From: an uncultured Peptococcaceae bacterium | Lineage (GTDB): Bacteria > Bacillota > Peptococcia > Peptococcales > Peptococcaceae | Assembly (NCBI GenBank): GCA_934229395.1 | Contig: CAKQDL010000019.1 | Coordinates: forward strand, 1 to 31,251 | DNA: 31,251 nt | Direction of reading: 5' to 3' | Shown here: one piece after another, positions 23,985 through 31,251 of the stretch | Layout of the letters: each line of letters starts with the position of its first letter | Position numbering within the stretch: the stretch's first letter is position 1 | Translations under genes and position numbers: made by a program | The notes under the pieces: model-generated | Told to the model about the DNA's origin: nothing | Databases searched by the model: none | What the model saw: the letters and a program-made list of their open reading frames with translations, nothing else

Positions 23985-24049
23985 GAAACTGTACTAAGGA
24001 GCAACGAGCTCCAAAAAATCGACTTATATTCTCGGGAGGAATGTAAAAA

Positions 24050-25396
24050 ATGAACGCTTACATGCAAAGTGTATTAGAAGACGTTAAAAGACGTAACGGC
24101 GAACAACCAGAATTTATCCAAGCTGTAGAAGAAGTTTTCAAATCCATCGAAGGTGTAGTAGAAGCTCACCCTGAATTTGAAAAAGCTAACATCCTTGGTC
24201 GTATCGTAGAACCAGAACGCCAAATCGCTTTCCGTGTTACCTGGGTAGACGATGAAGGCAAAGTTCAAGTTAACCGCGGCTGGCGCGTACAATTCAACGG
24301 CGCTATTGGGCCTTACAAAGGCGGTCTTCGCTTCCACCCATCCGTATACATCGGTATCATTAAATTCTTAGGTTTCGAACAAATCTTCAAGAACGCTCTT
24401 ACCGGTCTTCCTATCGGCGGTGGTAAGGGTGGTTCTGACTTCGACCCACGCGGCAAGAGCGATGGCGAAATTATGCGTTTCTGCCAATCCTTCATGACCG
24501 AACTTTATCGCCACATCGGCCCAGACGTTGACGTTCCAGCTGGTGACATCGGTGTAGACGGCAAAATCATTGGTTACCTCTATGGCCAATATCGTCGCAT
24601 CCGTGGCGCTTTCGAAAACGGCGTTCTTACCGGTAAGGGCATGAGCTACGGTGGTTCCCTCATCCGTCCAGAAGCTACTGGTTTCGGTGCTGTTTACTTT
24701 GCAGATGCTGTTGCTAAGCACAATAATGACACTCTCGAAGGCAAGACCGTAGCAGTTTCCGGTTTCGGTAACGTTGCTTGGGGCGTTTGCACCAAGATGG
24801 CTGAAGCTGGCGCTAAGGTTATCACCCTTTCCGGTCCAGACGGCTACATCTACGATCCAGATGGTGTCGTAACCGAAGAAAAGATTGCTTACTTGCTCGA
24901 AATGCGTGCTTCCGGCCGTGACAAGGTTCAAGACTACGCTGACAAGTTTGGTGTTGAATTCCACGCTGGCGAAAAACCATGGGGCGTTAAGGCTGACATC
25001 TACATGCCATCCGCTACCCAAAACGATGTTAACATGGAACAAGCTGAAAAGATTGTTGCTAACAATCCTAAGTACTACATCGAAGTTGCTAACATGCCTA
25101 CCACCAACGATGCAATGGAATACATCCAATCCAAGGGCATCATCATGGCTCCATCTAAGGCTGTTAACGCTGGTGGCGTAGGTGTATCCGCACTCGAAAT
25201 GGCACAAAACAGCGAACGTCTCTTCTGGAGCGAAGAAGAAGTTGACACCCGTCTCCGTGGCATCATGAAGACCATCCACGACAACGCTGCTAAAGCTGCT
25301 GAAGAAAACGGCTTCGGCTACAACCTCGTTGCAGGTGCTAACATCGCTGGTTTCCTCAAGGTAGCAGAAGCTATGATGGAACAAGGTATCTTCTAA
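24050..25396 (+). CDS. gdhA: Glutamate dehydrogenase (hexameric, 450-residue type)
   Basis: This 448-residue enzyme interconverts glutamate and 2-oxoglutarate plus ammonia. The active-site residues known from the Clostridium symbiosum enzyme are present: Lys90 (GPYKGGLRF), Lys114, Lys126 (GGGKGGSDF) and catalytic Asp166 (VPAGDIG). The Rossmann domain has SGFGNVAWG; cofactor choice is not certain from sequence. GGGAGG lies ten bases before the ATG, and an ATG-TAA pair sits in between (24041-24046). Codons are strongly biased to GAA, GCT, GGT and AAC, consistent with a very abundant protein, as is the consensus promoter. Next to two permeases, it suggests an amino-acid-fermenting lifestyle. Confidence 0.97.
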   Translation: MNAYMQSVLEDVKRRNGEQPEFIQAVEEVFKSIEGVVEAHPEFEKANILGRIVEPERQIAFRVTWVDDEGKVQVNRGWRVQFNGAIGPYKGGLRFHPSVYIGIIKFLGFEQIFKNALTGLPIGGGKGGSDFDPRGKSDGEIMRFCQSFMTELYRHIGPDVDVPAGDIGVDGKIIGYLYGQYRRIRGAFENGVLTGKGMSYGGSLIRPEATGFGAVYFADAVAKHNNDTLEGKTVAVSGFGNVAWGVCTKMAEAGAKVITLSGPDGYIYDPDGVVTEEKIAYLLEMRASGRDKVQDYADKFGVEFHAGEKPWGVKADIYMPSATQNDVNMEQAEKIVANNPKYYIEVANMPTTNDAMEYIQSKGIIMAPSKAVNAGGVGVSALEMAQNSERLFWSEEEVDTRLRGIMKTIHDNAAKAAEENGFGYNLVAGANIAGFLKVAEAMMEQGIF

Positions 25397-25414
25397 TTTA
25401 AACCTCATAATTAT

Positions 25415-25447
25415 AAAGACCATCCTCCCGAGGGTGGTCTTTTTTTG
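25415..25447 (+). terminator. Terminator of gdhA
   Basis: AAAGACCATCCT and AGGGTGGTCTTT pair around a CCCG loop, with a T run directly following. Confidence 0.93.
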
Positions 25448-25554
25448 TTGGCCTTGACAGTTGGCGGGAATTTTTACGTCGAGTGCTAAATGGGTGTTTT
25501 TTGAAAAATATGGGCTTATTTTCGTTATGCGTGGCATTTAGGGCTGGTTTGTGG

Positions 25555-25560
25555 TATAAT
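25555..25560 (+). promoter_or_regulatory. Extended -10 promoter of gyrB
   Basis: TGG precedes TATAAT, giving an extended -10 element. No good -35 is visible 17 bases upstream. It lies about 80 bases before the gyrB start. Confidence 0.6.
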
Positions 25561-25640
25561 ATCTATGTTACAAAAAGATAGCTATGTGGTCGAGTATATC
25601 TTGGCCTTTTTTATTTGTGAAAGATGAAAGGAGTTTGTCT

Positions 25641-27575
25641 GTGTCAGAAGAAAAAGTTGAAAAACAATACACAGGTGAGCAAATTGAGGTCCTAGAGGGT
25701 CTTGAGCCTGTTCGTGTGCGCCCGGGGATGTACATCGGGACCACCGACAGCGCTGGGCTTCACCACTTGGTCAACGAAATTGTCGATAACTCCATCGACG
25801 AAGCCTTGGCTGGCTTTGGTAAAAACATTTCTGTGACCATCGAAGAGGACGATTCTATTACTGTTGTGGACGAGGGTCGTGGGATTCCTGTGGACCTCCA
25901 TCCTAAGATGCAGCGCCCAACCCTGGAAGTTGTTATGACGGTCCTCCACGCCGGCGGTAAATTTGGCGGTGGCGGCTACAAGGTCAGCGGCGGTTTGCAC
26001 GGCGTTGGTATGAGTGTTGTAAATGCCCTTTCTAAGGAAATGGACGCAGAGGTCAAGCGTGGCGGCAAAATTTATCACCAAACCTACGCCAAGGGCATCA
26101 TTATGTCGGATGTGACGGTGGTTGGCACCTGCGACGAAACAGACACCGGTACCAAAATCCACTTTCTGCCAGACGAAACCATCTTTAAGGAAGGCACCAC
26201 CTATGATTTTGGCGTGATTGCCAAGCGTCTTAGCGAGCTTTCCTTCCTTAATAAGGGCATTGCCTTGACGCTTACAGACAAGCGCGCGGGCAAGGAAAAA
26301 ACCGAAACCTTCCTGCATCCAAACGGCATCAGCGAATATGTGCCATACCTCAACCGCAACAAAAAACCTCTCCACAAGGATGTTATTATTTTTGAAAACG
26401 AAAAGGACGACGTGATTGTGGACGTGGCCATGCAGTTTACCGATGCCTATTCCGAATCCATCTATAGTTATACCAACAACATCCACACTCACGAGGGTGG
26501 TACCCACGAGTTTGGCTTTAAGACGGCCCTCACCCGTTCCATCAACGAGTACGCCCGCCGCATGAAGCTCCTCAAGGAAAAGGAAGACAACCTCCAAGGC
26601 GAGGACATCCGCGAAGGCCTTACCGCCGTTATTTCTGTGAAGGTGCCAAACCCTCAGTTTGAAGGCCAAACCAAGACCAAGCTCGGCAACAGCGAGGTGC
26701 GCGGTATTGTGGATGTGATTACTGGCGAAGCTGTGAGCATCTATTTGGAAGAGCATCCAGCAGAAGCCAAGAAAATCATCGACAAATCCCTCAAGGCTGC
26801 CCGCGCTCGTGAAGCTGCCCGCAAGGCCCGTGAAATGACCCGCCGCAAAAATGCCCTCGAAAGCACCTCTCTCCCAGGGAAGCTCGCCGATTGCTCTGTG
26901 AGTGATCCATCCTTTAGCGAGCTCTTCATCGTCGAAGGGAATTCCGCAGGTGGCTCGGCCATTGACGGCCGTGACCGTCGCTATCAGGCGATTTTGCCAC
27001 TGCGCGGTAAAATTTTGAACGTAGAAAAAGCGCGTCTTGACCGTATTTTGGGCAGCGAAGAAATTCGCAACCTCATCACGGCCATTGGCGCTGGTGTTGG
27101 CGATCAGTTCGACGTGGCCAAGGCCCGTTATCACAAAATCATCATCATGACCGACGCCGACGTGGACGGTGCCCACATCCGCACCCTCCTTTTGACCCTG
27201 CTCTACCGCTATATGCGTCCGCTGATTGAAGCCGGCTATGTGTACATTGCCCAGCCACCGCTCTATAGCGTGAAGCGCGGCAAGAAAAAGCACTTTCTTT
27301 ATAACGACGAAGCCCTCCGCGATTATCTAGAAAGCGAAGGCAAGGACATTGACACCGCCAAGGGCATTCAGCGCTACAAAGGTCTTGGTGAAATGAACCC
27401 AGAAGAGCTTTGGGAAACCACCATGAACAACGAAAACCGCATCCTGCTCAAGGTCACCATGGAGGATGCCCTTTTGGCAGACGATGTGTTCTCTATTCTT
27501 ATGGGCGAACGCGTAGAACCACGCCGCGACTTTATCACGGCCAATGCGCGCTACGTCAACAATCTTGATATTTAA
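25641..27575 (+). CDS. gyrB: DNA gyrase subunit B
   Basis: A 644-residue GyrB. The GHKL ATPase domain shows EIVDNSIDEALAG, VVDEGRGIPVD and GGLHGVGMSVVNALS; the TOPRIM domain has EGNSAGGSA and MTDADVDGAHI. The GTG at 25641 with AAAGGAG seven bases upstream is chosen over a frame that extends 19 codons further. With GyrA it introduces negative supercoils using ATP. At residue 434 the usual aspartate of EGDSAGG is asparagine, the position of E. coli Asp426. It precedes gyrA by 11 bases. Neither recF nor dnaN precedes it, unlike most Bacillota. Confidence 0.97.
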   Translation: MSEEKVEKQYTGEQIEVLEGLEPVRVRPGMYIGTTDSAGLHHLVNEIVDNSIDEALAGFGKNISVTIEEDDSITVVDEGRGIPVDLHPKMQRPTLEVVMTVLHAGGKFGGGGYKVSGGLHGVGMSVVNALSKEMDAEVKRGGKIYHQTYAKGIIMSDVTVVGTCDETDTGTKIHFLPDETIFKEGTTYDFGVIAKRLSELSFLNKGIALTLTDKRAGKEKTETFLHPNGISEYVPYLNRNKKPLHKDVIIFENEKDDVIVDVAMQFTDAYSESIYSYTNNIHTHEGGTHEFGFKTALTRSINEYARRMKLLKEKEDNLQGEDIREGLTAVISVKVPNPQFEGQTKTKLGNSEVRGIVDVITGEAVSIYLEEHPAEAKKIIDKSLKAARAREAARKAREMTRRKNALESTSLPGKLADCSVSDPSFSELFIVEGNSAGGSAIDGRDRRYQAILPLRGKILNVEKARLDRILGSEEIRNLITAIGAGVGDQFDVAKARYHKIIIMTDADVDGAHIRTLLLTLLYRYMRPLIEAGYVYIAQPPLYSVKRGKKKHFLYNDEALRDYLESEGKDIDTAKGIQRYKGLGEMNPEELWETTMNNENRILLKVTMEDALLADDVFSILMGERVEPRRDFITANARYVNNLDI

Positions 27576-27586
27576 GGAGGGTGAAG

Positions 27587-30025
27587 ATGGACAACAATTA
27601 TACCCACGGTGTTATAGAAAACCGTAACATTGTCGATGAAATGAAGGAATCCTTCATCGACTACTCCATGAGCGTTATTACCTCCCGCGCGCTTCCAGAC
27701 GTGCGCGATGGTCTAAAGCCTGTTCACCGCCGCATTCTTTATTCCATGTACAAGACCAACATGACCCCAGACCGTCCACACAAAAAGTCGGCCCACATTG
27801 TTGGTAACGTATTGGCCAACTACCACCCACACGGTGACAGCGCCGTTTATGATGCCATGGTGCGTTTGGCTCAGCCATTCTCCATGCGCTACACCCTCGT
27901 TGATGGCCAAGGGAACTTTGGTAACATCGACGGCTACGAAGCAGCGGCTCAGCGTTATACCGAAGCGCGCATGACCCGCCTGGCCCAAGAAATGCTGCGC
28001 GACATCGAAAAGGAAACGGTGGATTACACCCCAACCTACGACGAATCCAGCGAAGAGCCAACGGTGCTCCCATCCCGTTATCCAAACCTTTTGGTCAATG
28101 GCTCTGCCGGTATTGCCGTAGGGATGGCCACCAACATGGCACCCCACAATTTGCGCGAGGTCACATCTGCCATTCAAGCCTTGATTGAAGACCCAGAAAT
28201 CACCGACGACAAGCTCATTTCCATGGTCAAGGCCCCAGATTTCCCAACAGGCGGCATCATCATGGGCCTCGGTGGCGCCCGTGATGCCTACCTCACCGGC
28301 CGTGGCGCCGTCACTGTGCGCGCCCGCACCAACATCGAAAAGATGACCAACGGCAAGAGCCGCATCATCGTTACAGAAATTCCTTACCAAATCAACAAGG
28401 CCCGCTTGGTCGAAAAAATTGCCACCCTCGTAAAGGAAAAAACCATCGACGGCATCACCGCCCTGCGCGATGAATCCAACCGCGAAGGCATCCGTATCGT
28501 GATTGAGCTTCGCCGCGACATAAACCCTCAAGTGGCCCTCAACCAGCTCTTTAAGCACACCGCCCTACAAAGCAACTTCAACATCATCAACCTCGCCCTT
28601 GTAGATGGCGTGCCAAAAATCCTCAACCTGCGCGAAATCATGGTGCTCTATCTTGACCATCAAGAAGACGTGATTGTGCGCCGCACCCGCTACGACCTCC
28701 GCAAGGCCGAAGAACGCGCCCACATTGTAGAAGGGCTCAAAATTGCCGTCGACAACATCGACGAGGTCATTCGCATCATTCGCTCCAGCTATGACGACAA
28801 CGAATCCAAGGCCCGCCTAGGCGAACGCTTTGGCATGAGCGACCGTCAAGCACAGGCCGTTATTGAAATGCAGCTCCGCCGCCTCCAAGGCTTGAACGTA
28901 GAAAAACTCGAAGCCGAATTGGCCGAATTGCTCGCAAAAATTGCCGAGTACAAAGCCATCTTGGCCGATGAATCCAAGGTCATGCAAATCATTCACGACG
29001 AGCTCGGCGAAATTGCCAAGCGCTTTGGCGACGAACGTCGCAGCGAAATCTCCTTCAGTAAGGATGATATCAACGTGGAAGACCTCATTGCCGAAGAGGA
29101 CATGGTCATCACCATCAGCCACGCCGGCTACATCAAGCGTATGCCAATGGATGCCTACCGCACCCAAAAACGCGGTGGTCGTGGCGTGAATGCCACCAAG
29201 ATGAAGGAAAACGATTTCATCGAAAACATCTTCATCACCACCACCCACCACACCATGTACTTCTTTACCAACCGTGGCCGTCTCCTGCGCCTGAAAACCT
29301 TCGAGATTCCGGAAAGCAACCGCAACGCCCGCGGCACCGCCATGATCAACCTCTTAAAGCTTGGCGAAAACGAAAAAATCAACACCGTGCTGCCGCTGCG
29401 CGATGCCGATACCTCCGGCTACCTCACCTGCGTCACCGCAAGCGGTATGATTAAGAAAACCGCCCTCGAAGAATATATGCACTCCCGTCAAGACGGCATC
29501 CGCGCCATCAACCTCAAGGACGGCGACGAGCTCATCGACGTGCACATCACAAGCGGCACCGACGAGCTCATCTTGGTCAACCGCACCGGTAAGGCCATCC
29601 GCTTCTCTGAAGAAGACGTCAAGCCAACAGGTCGCGCCACCGCCGGCGTACGCGCCATGAGCCTCGAAAGTGGCGATCAGGTCGTATCTATGGACATTGT
29701 GCGCGAAGACGGCAAGCTCCTCGTGCTCAGTGAAAACGGCTACGGCAAACGCACCGATTTGAGCGAATACCACACCCAATCCCGCGCCGGCAAGGGCGTG
29801 ATTACCCTCAAAGTCACCGAAAAAACCGGCATGGTCGCATCAGCCCTCATTGTGCGCGACAACGAAGAAATCATGGCCATCAGCCACGAAGGTGCCCTCA
29901 TTCGCACCTCCGTCAACGACATCTCCACCATCGGCCGCGCCAGCCAAGGCGTGAAGGTCATGAAGCTCGACGACGGCGACAGCGTCATCGGCACCGCGCG
30001 TTTTGTGGACGAAAACAACGCATAG
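27587..30025 (+). CDS. gyrA: DNA gyrase subunit A
   Basis: An 812-residue GyrA. The cleavage tyrosine is Tyr124 in AAQRYTEARM. The quinolone-determining segment HPHGDSAVYD has Ser85 and Asp89, the usual susceptible-type residues. The C-terminal pinwheel begins with QKRGGRG, the GyrA box that distinguishes gyrase from topoisomerase IV. The ATG at 27587 has AGGAGG six bases upstream; a GTG two codons earlier overlaps that site and is less likely. It forms an operon with gyrB and ends at a terminator. Confidence 0.98.
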   Translation: MDNNYTHGVIENRNIVDEMKESFIDYSMSVITSRALPDVRDGLKPVHRRILYSMYKTNMTPDRPHKKSAHIVGNVLANYHPHGDSAVYDAMVRLAQPFSMRYTLVDGQGNFGNIDGYEAAAQRYTEARMTRLAQEMLRDIEKETVDYTPTYDESSEEPTVLPSRYPNLLVNGSAGIAVGMATNMAPHNLREVTSAIQALIEDPEITDDKLISMVKAPDFPTGGIIMGLGGARDAYLTGRGAVTVRARTNIEKMTNGKSRIIVTEIPYQINKARLVEKIATLVKEKTIDGITALRDESNREGIRIVIELRRDINPQVALNQLFKHTALQSNFNIINLALVDGVPKILNLREIMVLYLDHQEDVIVRRTRYDLRKAEERAHIVEGLKIAVDNIDEVIRIIRSSYDDNESKARLGERFGMSDRQAQAVIEMQLRRLQGLNVEKLEAELAELLAKIAEYKAILADESKVMQIIHDELGEIAKRFGDERRSEISFSKDDINVEDLIAEEDMVITISHAGYIKRMPMDAYRTQKRGGRGVNATKMKENDFIENIFITTTHHTMYFFTNRGRLLRLKTFEIPESNRNARGTAMINLLKLGENEKINTVLPLRDADTSGYLTCVTASGMIKKTALEEYMHSRQDGIRAINLKDGDELIDVHITSGTDELILVNRTGKAIRFSEEDVKPTGRATAGVRAMSLESGDQVVSMDIVREDGKLLVLSENGYGKRTDLSEYHTQSRAGKGVITLKVTEKTGMVASALIVRDNEEIMAISHEGALIRTSVNDISTIGRASQGVKVMKLDDGDSVIGTARFVDENNA

Positions 30026-30064
30026 TGTTGAACAAACAAATAACACTATATCTAGTAAAAGCAA

Positions 30065-30092
30065 AAAGATCGCTCAAAAGGCGGTCTTTTTT
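30065..30092 (+). terminator. Terminator of gyrB-gyrA
   Basis: AAAGATCGC and GCGGTCTTT pair (one G-U) around TCAAAAG, followed by TTT and AG. Confidence 0.88.
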
Positions 30093-30190
30093 AGTAGATT
30101 AAAAGTATATAAAGCGCTAATATGCCTTATAAGATGAATTTTTGGGAATTATGCAAAAAAATTGTGACGATTTATTACAAAGATGGTGCA

Positions 30191-30219
30191 TTCAACAAAT
30201 GGATATGATAAAATAATAT
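30191..30219 (+). promoter_or_regulatory. Candidate promoter of the XRE regulator
   Basis: TTCAAC (30191-30196) and TAATAT (30214-30219) are 17 bases apart, about 45 bases before the start codon. Confidence 0.5.
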
Positions 30220-30265
30220 ATACAAAGGCCACAGCGCTTAAAAACGACAATCGAGGTGAAAAGCA

Positions 30266-30589
30266 ATGTCTATTGGAAAACGTCTGGAAGAACTCATTAA
30301 TTACCGCAATACCAATGTCAATCGTGTTGCGAGGGAAGCAGGCATTAGCCCACAAACAATCTACGGTATCATCAAGCGCGATAATACCAAGGTTGACATC
30401 AACATTTTGATGGCTCTCGCTAAAGAATTAGATGTGACGTTGGATTTCTTTTCGGGTGGCACCTTTAGCGAAAACGAAGTGGATGTAGAAACCTTTGTCG
30501 CTCGCTACCGTCAGCTCGACGCCCATGGACGCCGCGTGGTTCAGCAGCTCATTACCCTAGAGCTCGATCGCGTCAATGGCGAAGAGTAG
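30266..30589 (+). CDS. XRE-family DNA-binding regulator
   Basis: A 107-residue protein whose first ~60 residues form a Cro/CI helix-turn-helix (IGKRLEELI, NRVAREAGISPQTIYGIIKR, INILMALAKELDVTLDFF). The remaining ~45 residues contain ARYRQLDAHGRRVVQQLI, a helical tail common in small clostridial regulators. AGGTGA precedes the ATG. It is monocistronic and ends with a UUCG-loop terminator. Targets are unknown; nothing beside it is obviously regulated. Confidence 0.9.
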   Translation: MSIGKRLEELINYRNTNVNRVAREAGISPQTIYGIIKRDNTKVDINILMALAKELDVTLDFFSGGTFSENEVDVETFVARYRQLDAHGRRVVQQLITLELDRVNGEE

Positions 30590-30604
30590 CATCAACGAAA
30601 ACCC

Positions 30605-30630
30605 AGCCAAGGTTCGCCTTGGCTTTTTTT
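30605..30630 (+). terminator. Terminator of the XRE gene (TTCG tetraloop)
   Basis: AGCCAAGG, TTCG loop, CCTTGGCT and seven T: a textbook intrinsic terminator. Confidence 0.96.
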
Positions 30631-30746
30631 GTTGCTCGCTATAAACCTGAAATGTGTATGTAAAGAGAAAACCTTTGGAGAATAACAAAAAGGGACGAGC
30701 TAGAAATAGACATACAGCCTTCAAATGAATAGATAAAGCCTTCCAC

Positions 30747-30875
30747 CCCTCATCCGTCTGCAATTCCGCTATCGCGTATCGCAGCCACCTTCCCCAAAGG
30801 GGAAGGTATAGTAGATGGATTCAATGGGAGAAGGTGGCGCTGGGCCACGCTTTTTGGCCCAGTGACGGATGAGGG
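30747..30875. repeat. MITE-like element with 12-bp terminal inverted repeats
   Basis: CCCTCATCCGTC (30747-30758) is the exact inverted complement of GACGGATGAGGG (30864-30875). Inside, GCCACCTTC (30784-30792) pairs with GAAGGTGGC (30830-30838). There are two local hairpins: ACCTTCCCC-AAA-GGGGAAGGT (30787-30807) and CTGGGCC/GGCCCAG (30840-30862). No coding capacity. A decayed relative is at 8300-8356 and end-like fragments occur elsewhere in spacers. Confidence 0.75.
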
Positions 30876-31064
30876 CCCACGGAAGTGTACTGCTACCACT
30901 CGCTTGAGATTTGTAAGCAGCATGGCAAACCGTTAAAAACTACATAGTGCTTGTCTAGCGCCAAGGCGCCTCGCGGCCCTCATTCGGCGCAATGCTCCAG
31001 GACAGCCGAAAGGGGAAAGCGCCTGTCGAAAACAGTGACGCTAGAAAAATCGTACGCGTAACCC
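30876..31064. other. Gene-poor spacer
   Basis: No convincing gene. It holds GGCGCC-rich short hairpins around 30960-30990 (GCGCC with GGCGC). A frame from 30992 to 31204 lacks a ribosome site and any recognisable protein features, and overlaps the promoter and hairpin described next, so I do not call it. Confidence 0.5.
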
Positions 31065-31093
31065 TTGCATCAAAAGGCCTAATCGGATATACT
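31065..31093 (+). promoter_or_regulatory. Promoter at the right end
   Basis: TTGCAT (31065-31070) and TATACT (31088-31093) are 17 bases apart, reading rightwards into a structured region and then out of the window. Confidence 0.6.
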
Positions 31094-31099
31094 AAAAAT

Positions 31100-31245
31100 A
31101 AAGAAGGCCCCATTCCAAAGTGGAAGCCTCCAAAACGACTAGTTGTCCTTACGGACGTAGCCTATCCCGTTGGCGTGATATGCTCCCTATATAGCAAACG
31201 GTGAAATAACAAATCACTGACAGCTATATAGGGGGCATTTTATTA
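31100..31245 (+). ncRNA. Candidate structured leader or small RNA
   Basis: Downstream of the promoter lie a small hairpin (TTCCA-AAG-TGGAA, 31115-31127) and a 14-bp stem, GCTCCCTATATAGC (31182-31195) with its partner at 31223-31236 (one G-U pair), around a 27-base loop and followed by ATTTTATT. It may be a terminator of a ~140-base RNA. Alternatively, the AGGGGG in the 3' arm could be the ribosome site of an ATG at 31245, which the hairpin would then hide. I match no known riboswitch class. Confidence 0.4.
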
Positions 31246-31251
31246 TGGGCA

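Noticed and set aside
25584..25640. Upstream extension of gyrB by 19 codons
   Set aside because: The GTG at 25641 has AAAGGAG at proper spacing and matches usual GyrB length.
25692..27293. A 533-codon open frame antisense to gyrB, and similar long antisense frames opposite gdhA, gyrA and permease copy 1
   Set aside because: They mirror strongly biased codon use in certain genes on the other strand, and their proteins look like no family.
30992..31204. A 70-codon open frame near the right end
   Set aside because: No ribosome site, no recognisable protein features, and it crosses a promoter and a hairpin.

Overview
The window reads as a chromosomal, origin-proximal segment of an anaerobic member of the Bacillota (Firmicutes). 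Supporting signs are the mnmE-mnmG-rsmG-parA-parB block, near-consensus parS sites of the Bacillus type, a DUF951 gene beside an MscS channel, strong AGGAGG ribosome sites, a single-cluster ferredoxin, a glutamate dehydrogenase with amino-acid permeases, and the remnant of an S-layer-homology domain. Base composition looks intermediate by eye. I cannot place it below phylum with confidence; a clostridial or negativicute anaerobe fits best. No rRNA, tRNA, transposase, phage gene or CRISPR array was seen.

Left part, 28-7998, minus strand: nine tightly packed genes run parA, parB, HI0933-type flavoprotein, cvpA-like, TIGR01212 radical SAM, mscS-like, DUF951, double DUF1538 membrane protein, double PII-like protein. 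Gaps are 0-31 nt or short overlaps. The upstream 8.0-8.5 kb spacer carries three parS sites, three arrays of a degenerate 7-bp repeat and a copy of a dispersed repeat. Next come a plus-strand threonine-aldolase-type gene and a shared bidirectional terminator, then mnmE-mnmG-rsmG on the minus strand (9.7-13.7 kb).

Middle, 13.9-19.7 kb, minus strand: a large unrecognised membrane protein, lon (with a CIRCE-like site in its leader), a decayed SLH fragment, and a three-gene operon (unknown protein, DUF523, ferredoxin).

Right part, 20.2-31.25 kb, plus strand: two near-duplicate APC amino-acid permeases, gdhA behind a consensus promoter, gyrB-gyrA, a small XRE regulator, then a gene-poor, repeat-rich end with a possible structured leader running off the window.

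Both halves carry genes that normally flank oriC in Bacillota, each pointing away from the strand switch at about 19.7-20.2 kb. The dnaA-dnaN-recF and rpmH-rnpA-yidC-jag genes normally between them are absent and metabolic genes stand in their place. The most notable points are the double-PII/double-DUF1538 pair with an internal ribosome site between the PII domains, the duplicated parS-plus-heptamer module, the MITE-like repeat family, the origin-like layout without dnaA, and structured leaders in the spacers on the right.
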